Of a DNA stretch of 64,000 nt, positions 24,209 through 31,828 are shown piece by piece (within the stretch, counting starts at the first letter, position 1; each line of letters opens with the position of its first letter). Origin of the DNA: Ignavibacterium sp. (lineage in GTDB: Bacteria; Bacteroidota; Ignavibacteria; Ignavibacteriales; Ignavibacteriaceae); assembly GCA_018335755.1 (NCBI GenBank), contig JAGXRK010000011.1, positions 124,001 to 188,000 of the forward strand. Reading direction: 5' to 3'. Both the position numbers and the translations under genes were made by a program. The notes under the pieces are model-generated. The model was not told the origin of the DNA, made no database searches, and was given only the letters and a program-made list of their open reading frames with translations.

Positions 24209-26563
24209 TTGACAAAAAACTCAAAAATATATTTAATAATATTTCTTCTCTCACTTTCAGTCTTAAGTTTTGAGATAATACTTGCAAGAATATTTTCTTA
24301 TGTACTTGCATATCATTTTGTTTTAATTATAATAGCCTTTTCAATACTTGCAATTGCTTTAGGACAGCTTTATGCATCACAGGTGGTGGTTAAAAACCAC
24401 TTCTCTTTATCCAAATACTTTAATGCACTCCAATTGTTGTTTCCAATAAGCCTGGCCGCAGTTTTTGTTTTACCTTTAATTGAAAGTATTGGCAGCGGCT
24501 CAGTTGGTTTAATTATTTATATACTTCTTGCAGGCATAACTTTCTTTTTAATAGGAGTAATTACAGCCTCTATTTTTCAAAATAACGGGGAGAAAAGCGG
24601 TATTCTATATGCACTTGATATGGCTGGTGCTGCATCCGGTTCACTGCTGGGATTATTTTTGCTAAACACTTTTAGTGTAGTTCAAGCTCTCGCAATAATA
24701 TTATTAGTTTTTTCTGTTGCCGCGCTAACTGCCATTAAGCTTGATTCCCGAGTCAGGAAAGGTCACCTGGAAATAACTGCCTCCGCAATAATTGCCTCTT
24801 TTCTAATAATCTTCACAACACCCGATATTGAAATTAATATGGCAAAATCTTTGGATAAAGATTTGCTGCGATTAAAAAGTAATCCATCTGTTAAATCGTT
24901 AACCATTGAGAGCCGGTGGAATTCATTCGGAAGAACCGACCTTGTTAAATTCATCTACCCCGATTCCACAACTTCAATTTCTATGTTTATAGATGGTGCA
25001 GCAGGAACTCAGGTTGTGGCTATTTCCGAATTAGAAAAGGATTCGGTAAAATTATTTCACACATTGATGCATTCAAATATTTTTTTCCCTTTTAATTTCT
25101 TAAAAGATAATGAGAAAGATTCTGCATTGATTATTGGTCCCGGCGGTGGTATTGATATTGCTGCTGCTTACTTCGGCAACACCAAGCACATAGATGCGGT
25201 GGAAGTCAATCCTACCTTTGTTGAATTAATGAAAAAATACAACAAAACTACATTTATTAAAAAGCCAAACATAAACATATTTGTAGGTGAAGGAAGAAAT
25301 TATGTAAGGAATACTGCGAAAAAATATGATTTAATATTCCTTACAATCCCTATTACAAAAGGTGGACGCTCAACTGATTTTGTAAACCTTACCGAAAATT
25401 ATTTATTCACTGAGGAGGCATTAAAAGACTATTTGCACATTCTTACTAATGAAGGGAGAATAGTTTTTACTTTACACAATAGGGAAGAAGTGTATAAAGT
25501 TGTTTCCAATTATCTCGACCTTCAAAACAAAGCCGGAATTTCTAACTCTGAAGCATTTAAATACTTTTACATTGCAGATCAAGGGATGATGCCCTTACTT
25601 GTTATTAAAAAAACTTTTTTTACAAATAAAGAAATAATTGCAAGACATATTGTATCCCATCAAAATGGTTTTGACAAAGGCATCTCATTTTTCCCATTTT
25701 CAAAACAAATTGAAATTGACACGGTGGTGCAAGGCGTAAATTATAAATGGAGTATGTTTGATAATGTTTTGTATGATATCTCAAACAACAAATACAGCTT
25801 TCACGATTTGACCGAAAAGGCGTCAATTAATCTTCATCCTGTAACTGATAATTCTCCATTCTTTTTTAATTACGAATTAGGACTCCCTGATAATCTGAAT
25901 ATTCTGATTTTCGCAGGAATTATTTTATTTGGTTTATCGATCTATATGTTTAAGAAAAATTGGGGAATGAGTATTAACGTTCATCAAGAAACTGCACCGT
26001 CGAGGAAAAATTTAAGAATCTTAACAATTGTGTCATTCCTGCTCGGTTTTGCTTATATACTTAGTCAGTCGTATCTGTTTCAAGCAATGAATCTTCAGTT
26101 AAACAATCCATTAAAATCATTTTCATTATTACTGTTTTCATTTTTGCTTGGTAACGGATTAGGTAGTTATCTTTCAAACTTTATTAAGGAAAACCGTATC
26201 CGGGTTATTGGTTTAGTTGTTTTTGGTATAATATTAACTCTTGCTATTGATGCATTAGTAATCATGCCAAGTTTAATAACAAGTGTTTCTGAATTTTATT
26301 TGTTTTCAATTGTTTTTATTCCAGCAATAGTTATCGGTATTCCTTTTCCATTGCTTTTAGCAGAAATGAATAAACAAAAAATTAGAAACGGAATCGCTGT
26401 ACTTTTAAGCATTTCAGGTATTGCTGGATTTATTGGTTCAATATTCACAATTTCAATTGCAATATTGGCTGGATATAATTTTGTCCTTTATCTGGCATTC
26501 GGTTTATATCTAATTATTATCATTGCAACAACATTAAGATTACCAACAAGAAAGGATAACTAA
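24209..26563 (+). CDS. Membrane-fused spermidine-synthase-like methyltransferase fold protein
   Basis: A 784-residue protein: about seven N-terminal membrane helices, a SAM-binding/spermidine-synthase-like domain (residues about 270-500; 'IIGPGGGIDIAAAYF' and 'IDAVEVNPTFVELMKKY', then VGEGRNYV), and seven more helices from about 555. This matches the fused-transporter/spermidine-synthase class. The substrate is unknown, and whether it makes polyamines is open. TTG at 24209 is the only start seen near a Shine-Dalgarno-poor region. It lies between DUF5676 and an ICMT-like gene, whose ATG is one base after the stop. Confidence 0.8.
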   Translation: MTKNSKIYLIIFLLSLSVLSFEIILARIFSYVLAYHFVLIIIAFSILAIALGQLYASQVVVKNHFSLSKYFNALQLLFPISLAAVFVLPLIESIGSGSVGLIIYILLAGITFFLIGVITASIFQNNGEKSGILYALDMAGAASGSLLGLFLLNTFSVVQALAIILLVFSVAALTAIKLDSRVRKGHLEITASAIIASFLIIFTTPDIEINMAKSLDKDLLRLKSNPSVKSLTIESRWNSFGRTDLVKFIYPDSTTSISMFIDGAAGTQVVAISELEKDSVKLFHTLMHSNIFFPFNFLKDNEKDSALIIGPGGGIDIAAAYFGNTKHIDAVEVNPTFVELMKKYNKTTFIKKPNINIFVGEGRNYVRNTAKKYDLIFLTIPITKGGRSTDFVNLTENYLFTEEALKDYLHILTNEGRIVFTLHNREEVYKVVSNYLDLQNKAGISNSEAFKYFYIADQGMMPLLVIKKTFFTNKEIIARHIVSHQNGFDKGISFFPFSKQIEIDTVVQGVNYKWSMFDNVLYDISNNKYSFHDLTEKASINLHPVTDNSPFFFNYELGLPDNLNILIFAGIILFGLSIYMFKKNWGMSINVHQETAPSRKNLRILTIVSFLLGFAYILSQSYLFQAMNLQLNNPLKSFSLLLFSFLLGNGLGSYLSNFIKENRIRVIGLVVFGIILTLAIDALVIMPSLITSVSEFYLFSIVFIPAIVIGIPFPLLLAEMNKQKIRNGIAVLLSISGIAGFIGSIFTISIAILAGYNFVLYLAFGLYLIIIIATTLRLPTRKDN

Positions 26564-26564
26564 A

Positions 26565-27230
26565 ATGGAACGAGGTATTGAACATTCCGGTGCATGGGCT
26601 CTTGCATTGATCTTTATTGTTATCGCATCCTGGTTGCTTTACCGTTATCTCGCTCCAAAAACATGGCGGGAGTGGGCAGGTGCAGGGTTAATCCAAGCGT
26701 TCATTATTGCATTGTATGCAGAGATGTATGGCTTCCCGCTCACAATTTATTTTCTTGTTCGGTTTCTGGGATTAGATCGTACATATCTTAATGCAAATCT
26801 TTGGTCCACTCTGGTGGGTGTTGGTGAAACCGGTATGATGATCTCGATGATCTTGGGTTATATCCTTCTCTTTGGAGGTTTTGGTATTTTTCTTCAAGGC
26901 TGGCGCGAGCTTTATAAAGCTCATCAAGAAAAAAGGATCGCAACAGGTGGATTATACAGCTTGGTTCGGCATCCTCAATATACGGGGCTGTTCATTGCGC
27001 TTTTCGGAGAGGGTGTTGTGCATTGGCCTACATTATTTTCTGTGGGGCTGTTCCCAATTATTGTATTTGCATACTACCGGCTTGCCCGGAAGGAAGAACA
27101 GAAAACGATTGAGAAATTCGGAGATGAATATCTTGAATATAAGAAGTATGTACCTATGTTTATTCCAGTAAAAGGAAAATGGCGGCAGCTTGTTGAGCAG
27201 TCAAATGTCTCTCCGGATGATTCACAATAG
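26565..27230 (+). CDS. ICMT-like membrane methyltransferase
   Basis: A 221-residue membrane protein of the isoprenylcysteine-carboxyl-methyltransferase-like family. Five helices are followed by the SAM-binding end: 'ATGGLYSLVRHPQYTGLFIA' around residues 126-145 and 'RKEEQKTIEKFGDEYLEYKK' near 185. Such bacterial proteins methylate lipids or are of unknown substrate. Base composition of this gene is more GC-rich than its neighbours, hinting at a different origin. It ends the presumed sigma-54 operon from 23119. Confidence 0.85.
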   Translation: MERGIEHSGAWALALIFIVIASWLLYRYLAPKTWREWAGAGLIQAFIIALYAEMYGFPLTIYFLVRFLGLDRTYLNANLWSTLVGVGETGMMISMILGYILLFGGFGIFLQGWRELYKAHQEKRIATGGLYSLVRHPQYTGLFIALFGEGVVHWPTLFSVGLFPIIVFAYYRLARKEEQKTIEKFGDEYLEYKKYVPMFIPVKGKWRQLVEQSNVSPDDSQ

Positions 27231-27470
27231 CCCGGTTTATTTGGTTATGTGTAATGATGTCTAAATAAGGTTATGCCAGAATTCTTTAATGTAGTAAACA
27301 GTCTTAATCTCTATAAAGAATGTTATACCAGGGTTGCTGTTCTACCTCGAGATATTTTCAGGATTGCAACTATATATTTTTTAGTAAAATGATGGATTTT
27401 ACTGTTTGGTTAATCCTAATAATCTAGTACGAATAAAATATTTTTTAACTAATATTAAAAATGTTGGAAT

Positions 27471-28463
27471 ATGAAAAGAATTGATATTAAAAATTTATTG
27501 CTTCGTTTTATAGCTGTTGTCTTTATCACCGCTTTAATTCAGCCTGTTAAAGCGCAAAGTCTGGAATTTCCTAAAGATGAAGGTAGGCATGAGGGCGTAG
27601 ATTTTGAAGCCTGGTCATTCCTAACTCATTTGAATACAGTTGACAGCAGCCGCTTTGGGGTTGCCGTGTTTTTCTTTACAGGAAAAGTAGTAGGAATAAA
27701 TGCAAGCGGTTTATACGTTGTGGTTACGGAGCAGGCGAAAGATGAATATGAAAAATATACAAAGATACAAATACCATTAATAAACCAGACTAATCATACA
27801 GAGGGCAATCTGTTTGAGAATTACAGCGATAATATTCTGAAGCGCAATCAAAATGGGGGCCCATACGTAGTAAAGATAAATAAAGATGATTTTGCAATTT
27901 CACTCGAATTCAAACCTGATAAAAAACCTATAGATATGGGGCATTTATCGGTTGGAGATAAAGGTTTTAATCGTATTTATGTTGTGCCGAGGGGAGAAGT
28001 TTCTGCAATAATGACTTTTAAAGGGATCAAATATAGTTTAAGTGGCATAGGTATTTTTCAGCATCAATGGGGTGATAAGCCTTATGGAAATTTACTAAGC
28101 GATATGTTTGCACTTCATCTGAATGAGGGTACCGATATTTTAGTTTATCACAGTGATACTTCATCGGGAATTAATAAAATGGTGATTTCTGATGCTGATG
28201 ACTGTAGTAGTGTGTTAAATAAATTCTTTGCAAAATCTGATTCGTTAATGATTGTTAAATCAACCGGTGACGAATTCGATTTGAACTGGAACATTAAATC
28301 AACTGAAAATCAAATAGAATTGAATATTCTGCCTACAAGTGTACATCAGGAAGTTGAAATGCTTGATGTGATTTATTGGTTAGCCAGATGCCGAGTAACT
28401 GCAAATATAAAGGGAAAATCTGTAAATGGAATTGGATATGTTTATATAAAAAAAAGAATGTGA
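27471..28463 (+). CDS. Exported CrtC/AttH lipocalin-like protein
   Basis: A 330-residue protein with a signal peptide (to about residue 28, VKAQS). The remainder resembles the CrtC/AttH two-lipocalin fold: 'HEGVDFEAWSFLTHL' at the start, the 'GIGIFQHQWGD' core motif around residues 192-202 (the family has HxxWG here), and the C-terminal 'SVNGIGYVYIKKRM' that corresponds to the last lipocalin strand. The family includes hydrolases of hydrophobic substrates, but activity here is unknown. It has 240 bases without a gene upstream, so it is probably transcribed alone. Confidence 0.6.
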   Translation: MKRIDIKNLLLRFIAVVFITALIQPVKAQSLEFPKDEGRHEGVDFEAWSFLTHLNTVDSSRFGVAVFFFTGKVVGINASGLYVVVTEQAKDEYEKYTKIQIPLINQTNHTEGNLFENYSDNILKRNQNGGPYVVKINKDDFAISLEFKPDKKPIDMGHLSVGDKGFNRIYVVPRGEVSAIMTFKGIKYSLSGIGIFQHQWGDKPYGNLLSDMFALHLNEGTDILVYHSDTSSGINKMVISDADDCSSVLNKFFAKSDSLMIVKSTGDEFDLNWNIKSTENQIELNILPTSVHQEVEMLDVIYWLARCRVTANIKGKSVNGIGYVYIKKRM

Positions 28464-28595
28464 ATAAACAATAAACAATTAATTTTAAATAGAAGGAAGA
28501 AATTTTGTTTCATATTTCTGCTTAAGGAAAGGTGAATCTTTTTGCAGTTATTCCAAATTACGCTATTACTTGTTACCCGAATTGTTATAAAAATA

Positions 28596-28685
28596 CTTAA
28601 AATAATTTAAGTTTCTTAAATTCTTGCCTTTGTAAATACCCCCTTATAGATGATTATAGCAACTTTTTATTGGCATATTGATTGC
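28596..28685 (+). promoter_or_regulatory. Sigma-54 promoter with phased CTTAAA boxes
   Basis: Hexamers CTTAAA at 28596, TTTAAG at 28606 and CTTAAA at 28615 are followed, 57 bases after the start of the last, by TTGGCAT with GG at 28672-28673; ten bases later GC at 28684-28685 in TTGCAC. Spacing 10 and 9 is the same as at 22981. It should drive the operon from 28721 onward. Confidence 0.78.
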
Positions 28686-28720
28686 ACTTCCTTGAGTAAT
28701 AAAAAGTTAGGAGATATAAA

Positions 28721-28909
28721 ATGACATGGTATATAATTCTTGCATTACTAATTGGCTTTGGTTTTTATCTTTTGTATTCAAACAAAAATAGAAAAGTTAA
28801 TATGCAATCTGTTTCTGATCAAAATGTTCACAATCATCATTCAGATCCTGATGGAGCAGAACATAAACATTCCGGACACGATCATAATAAAGGACATGGC
28901 TGCTGTTAA
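28721..28909 (+). CDS. His-rich membrane-anchored small protein
   Basis: A 62-residue protein with one N-terminal membrane helix (residues 3-20) and a metal-binding tail rich in His: HNHHSDPDGAEHKHSGHDHN, ending GHGCC. AGGAG lies 8 bases before the ATG. It is the first gene after the sigma-54 promoter. The His-rich tail probably buffers Cu/Zn/Ni ions outside the membrane or on the inner face; this is inference. Confidence 0.75.
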   Translation: MTWYIILALLIGFGFYLLYSNKNRKVNMQSVSDQNVHNHHSDPDGAEHKHSGHDHNKGHGCC

Positions 28910-28949
28910 TAATTTTTGAATTGCAAATGAAAAGGAAAGTATCGGTTAA

Positions 28950-29057
28950 TTGAAAGAGATATTGAAAGATCAAAGTTCAGTAGCATACTTTTCAATGGAA
29001 ATTGATATTAATGCAACCAGAATAGGTACAAAACGAAATCAGAGAACGAAGCAGTAA
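28950..29057 (+). pseudogene. Remnant of alpha-glucan phosphorylase N-terminus
   Basis: The frame from TTG at 28950 reads LKEILKDQSSVAYFSMEIDI and then loses similarity (NATRIGTKRNQRTKQ) and stops at 29055. VAYFSMEI is the hallmark opening of glucan phosphorylases (VAYFSMEIALDP...). The remnant is only 35 codons and lacks all catalytic parts. It is probably a scar of a deleted gene. Confidence 0.6.
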
Positions 29058-29115
29058 TAAATGTCGAAAGCAAACTTAAGCTAAATGCTTTATTAATTAA
29101 TAAGGAAATATTAAC

Positions 29116-29307
29116 ATGGAATGGCTGGCAGAAAATTGGTTTTGGGTACTGATTGGTGTCGTATTTATTGTTATGCATCTGTTTGGTCATGGTGGGCACG
29201 GAAGACATGGAGGACACGAAGGACATGGAGAAAAGGCTAATTACGAAAACGAAGATAAAAAACGAAAAAACCAAATCCCTGATGACTCCAGGCATGGGCA
29301 TCATTAA
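29116..29307 (+). CDS. Small His-rich membrane protein, DUF2933-like
   Basis: A 63-residue protein with a membrane helix ('WFWVLIGVVFIVMHLF') and a His/Gly-rich segment HGGHGRHGGHEGHGEKANYE, ending RHGHH. This resembles small DUF2933-type proteins in copper operons, but the assignment is loose. AAGGAAATATTAAC precedes the ATG. It lies between a His-rich peptide gene and the DUF5676-like gene. Confidence 0.7.
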   Translation: MEWLAENWFWVLIGVVFIVMHLFGHGGHGRHGGHEGHGEKANYENEDKKRKNQIPDDSRHGHH

Positions 29308-29335
29308 CAAATGTAATTGAAGAAGGAGATTTAAT

Positions 29336-29590
29336 ATGTTAAATCTAAAAATTGTAACCTGGTCGCTGGGGCTTTTTACTGCTATTAGCTTTACCGTTTG
29401 TGTTATTTATGGTCTCATAACTCCTGTGAGTATTCACATGCATACATTTTTGGAATCTGTGCTTCCGGCTTTCAAATGGCTAACCTGGTGGGGATTTCTG
29501 CTTGGTCTATTAGAGAGCTTTTTGTATGGTGTTTACGCCGGTTTGGTTTTTGTCCCGCTATACAATTTCTTTTATAAAAAGTGGGCTTAA
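29336..29590 (+). CDS. Single-unit DUF5676-like membrane protein
   Basis: An 84-residue membrane protein with two helices, a loop 'LPAFKWLTWWGFLLGLLES' and the end 'YAGLVFVPLYNFFYKKW'. It is one unit of the threefold repeat protein at 23313. The AAGGAG ribosome site is 8-9 bases upstream. Unknown function; it lies directly upstream of the type II GAPDH gene, 38 bases apart. Confidence 0.75.
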   Translation: MLNLKIVTWSLGLFTAISFTVCVIYGLITPVSIHMHTFLESVLPAFKWLTWWGFLLGLLESFLYGVYAGLVFVPLYNFFYKKWA

Positions 29591-29628
29591 AAAAGAATTA
29601 AATTATTATCTAAAGAAGGAAATAGAAG

Positions 29629-30672
29629 ATGTCATATGAAAAAATAAAGGTTGCAGTAAATGGTTATGGTATTATTGGTAAGCGTGTTGCAGATGCAATA
29701 AAGATTCAGCCGGATATGGAACTAGTTGGCGTTGCTGACGTAGTGAGCGACTACCGTGTTAAAGTTGCAGTTATTCTAGGATTACCAGTCTATGCATCGC
29801 TTGCTGAAAAAGTAAAAGAAATGATGGATTCAGGAATTCCAATTGTAGGTACACTCGATGACTTACTAAAGCAAATTGATGTAATAGTAGATTGTACTCC
29901 AAAAGGAATTGGTGCCAAAAATCTTGAGCTTTATAAAAAAGCCGGTGTAAAGGCAATTTATCAGGGTGGTGAAAAGCACAGCCTTACAGGACATTCTTTT
30001 GTAGCGCAAGCAAATTATGAAACGGCATTGGGGCTTGATGCTACGCGTGTTGTCTCCTGTAATACTACAAGTACAGTACGAACGCTTACAGCTTTGCGTA
30101 AAGCCGGCTTGCTTAAAAAAGCACGCGGTGTTTTAATCAGACGGGCTACCGATCCATGGGAATCAGACCATAGCGGAATTATGAACACAGTTGTACCGGA
30201 ACCGCATATTCCAAGCCATCAGGGTCCCGATGCTCAAACAGTCGTACCGGAACTTGATGTTATAACAATGGCAGTCAAGGCGTCTCATACACAAACTCAT
30301 AATCATTATTGGGTTGTGGAACTTACACGCAATGCAAGCAGAGAAGAGGTGTTGGCAGCATTTAAAGCAGCTTCGCGAATTGCGTTTATCCGGATGAGTG
30401 ATGGTATTGTTGCACTCAACGGTACTATTGAATTAATGAAAGATATCGGACGACCGCGAGGCGATATGTGGGAAGTTGCTTTATGGGAAGATGTATTAAC
30501 CGTTAACGGCAATGAAGTTTATTATACTTATCAAGTTTATAACGAAGCAATAGTTGTTCCAGAAAACATCGATGCCATACGTGCAATTACTGGTACGATA
30601 AAGAATGGAAAAGATTCAATCCGAATTACTGATGAGGCCATGGGAATGCGTAAAGAATTTTTAATTAAGTAA
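29629..30672 (+). CDS. gap: Type II (archaeal-type) glyceraldehyde-3-phosphate dehydrogenase
   Basis: A 347-residue enzyme that oxidises glyceraldehyde 3-phosphate to 1,3-bisphosphoglycerate with NAD(P)+. It has the N-terminal VNGYGIIGKRVADAI dinucleotide site, 'DVIVDCTPKGIGAKN', and the catalytic Cys144 in VVSCNTTSTVR, as in archaeal type II enzymes; it is not related in sequence to common bacterial GapA. Type II GAPDH is rare in bacteria. Placed in a metal operon, it may be a copper-tolerant substitute for the copper-sensitive housekeeping enzyme (inference). Its base use is richer in GC than the flanks, suggesting recent transfer. AAGGA lies upstream. Confidence 0.92.
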   Translation: MSYEKIKVAVNGYGIIGKRVADAIKIQPDMELVGVADVVSDYRVKVAVILGLPVYASLAEKVKEMMDSGIPIVGTLDDLLKQIDVIVDCTPKGIGAKNLELYKKAGVKAIYQGGEKHSLTGHSFVAQANYETALGLDATRVVSCNTTSTVRTLTALRKAGLLKKARGVLIRRATDPWESDHSGIMNTVVPEPHIPSHQGPDAQTVVPELDVITMAVKASHTQTHNHYWVVELTRNASREEVLAAFKAASRIAFIRMSDGIVALNGTIELMKDIGRPRGDMWEVALWEDVLTVNGNEVYYTYQVYNEAIVVPENIDAIRAITGTIKNGKDSIRITDEAMGMRKEFLIK

Positions 30673-30716
30673 AAAAGTAATTCGTCAGATTAATAACTAA
30701 TAAAGGAGAACATAGA

Positions 30717-31319
30717 ATGAAAAACATTTGTGCAGTTATCGTGCTTGCTTTTGTATTTATATTTAATTTGGGTACCACTGCAATTGCTCAAGAAGAACAT
30801 CAGCATCACGACAAAAAAGAAACGACAGTTGTTCAAACAAAGGACGCCGCCGTATCAACATCTCAGATTGTAGATACAAAAGTGACGGCATCGATTAAGA
30901 AAATTGTAGAAAAGTATTTGCAATTAAAAAATGCCTTAGTTAAAGACAATACAAAAGATGCAGCAGCATCCGGAAAAGAGATAGTTGAGGAAATGGAAAC
31001 ATTGGATAAATCTTTTTTAACGGATGAACAGAAGAAACTCTATGAAGATGTGGAAGAAGATGCAAGAGAACATGCAGAGCATATTGGTGAGAATGCCGGC
31101 AACATAGAGCATCAGCGCGAACATTTTGATATGCTCAGTAATGATTTATACGATTTGGTAAAAGAATTTGGAAGCGGACAAGTATTGTATAAGGACTTTT
31201 GCCCGATGTATAATGATAAAAAAGGTGCAATATGGTTAAGCGAAACAAAAGAAATAAAGAACCCATACTACGGTAAAAAAATGATGACGTGTGGTTCTGT
31301 TAAAGAAGAGATTAAATAA
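30717..31319 (+). CDS. DUF3347 copper-binding exported protein
   Basis: A 200-residue protein with a signal peptide (to about residue 23, AIAQE), a His-rich linker (EEHQHHDKKE) and a helical DUF3347 domain. The domain ends with FCPMYNDKKGAIWLSE followed by 'IKNPYYGKKMMTCGSV', the Cys/Met ligands typical for the copper-binding C-terminal module of CusB-like proteins. It probably binds Cu(I) in the periplasm. Start has AAGGAG 9 bases upstream. Confidence 0.85.
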   Translation: MKNICAVIVLAFVFIFNLGTTAIAQEEHQHHDKKETTVVQTKDAAVSTSQIVDTKVTASIKKIVEKYLQLKNALVKDNTKDAAASGKEIVEEMETLDKSFLTDEQKKLYEDVEEDAREHAEHIGENAGNIEHQREHFDMLSNDLYDLVKEFGSGQVLYKDFCPMYNDKKGAIWLSETKEIKNPYYGKKMMTCGSVKEEIK

Positions 31320-31323
31320 TCCA

Positions 31324-31800
31324 ATGAGACCGATAAAAAAAATAATATTTGCTATACTGTCTATAATATTAATTCTTTTTATAACAATCCAATTCATTCA
31401 ACCTGTCCGCAATACGAGCGGGCAGGTGTTACAAACAGATATATCAAACACATATAAAATTCCACCGGATATATCTGCACTGATTAAAAATTCTTGTTAT
31501 GATTGTCATAGCAACAATACAGTCTATCCCTGGTATTCCAATATTCAACCTGTTGGATGGTTATTAGAAGCAGATATTAAAAACGGCAAGGACAAACTTA
31601 ATTTTAGCGAATTTGGCTCTCTTTCATCGAGAAGACAAATAAGTAAATTACGGAATATAGAAAACAGAATTACGGACGGCACAATGCCTTTACCTGTCTA
31701 TCGATTAATGCACCCCAGTGCGGGCTTGACTGATGAAGAAAAACAGTTCCTCAGTGATTGGATTCAAAACACAAGAGATAGCATCGCTTTAAAAAGATAA
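31324..31800 (+). CDS. Haem-binding domain protein (cytochrome c-like CxxCH)
   Basis: The ATG at 31324 begins an N-terminal membrane helix (MRPIKKIIFAILSIILILF). The 158-residue protein has one haem motif CYDCHSNNTVYPWYSNIQP, typical of the 'haem-binding domain' family common in Bacteroidota, and a later TMPLPVYRLMHP with the likely axial Met. The final part 'LTDEEKQFLSDWIQ' is the cytochrome c C-terminal helix. It is anchored in the periplasm and follows the DUF3347 gene by four bases. Confidence 0.85.
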   Translation: MRPIKKIIFAILSIILILFITIQFIQPVRNTSGQVLQTDISNTYKIPPDISALIKNSCYDCHSNNTVYPWYSNIQPVGWLLEADIKNGKDKLNFSEFGSLSSRRQISKLRNIENRITDGTMPLPVYRLMHPSAGLTDEEKQFLSDWIQNTRDSIALKR

Positions 31801-31828
31801 ATTTTAATACACTGAAAAATAAAAAAAG

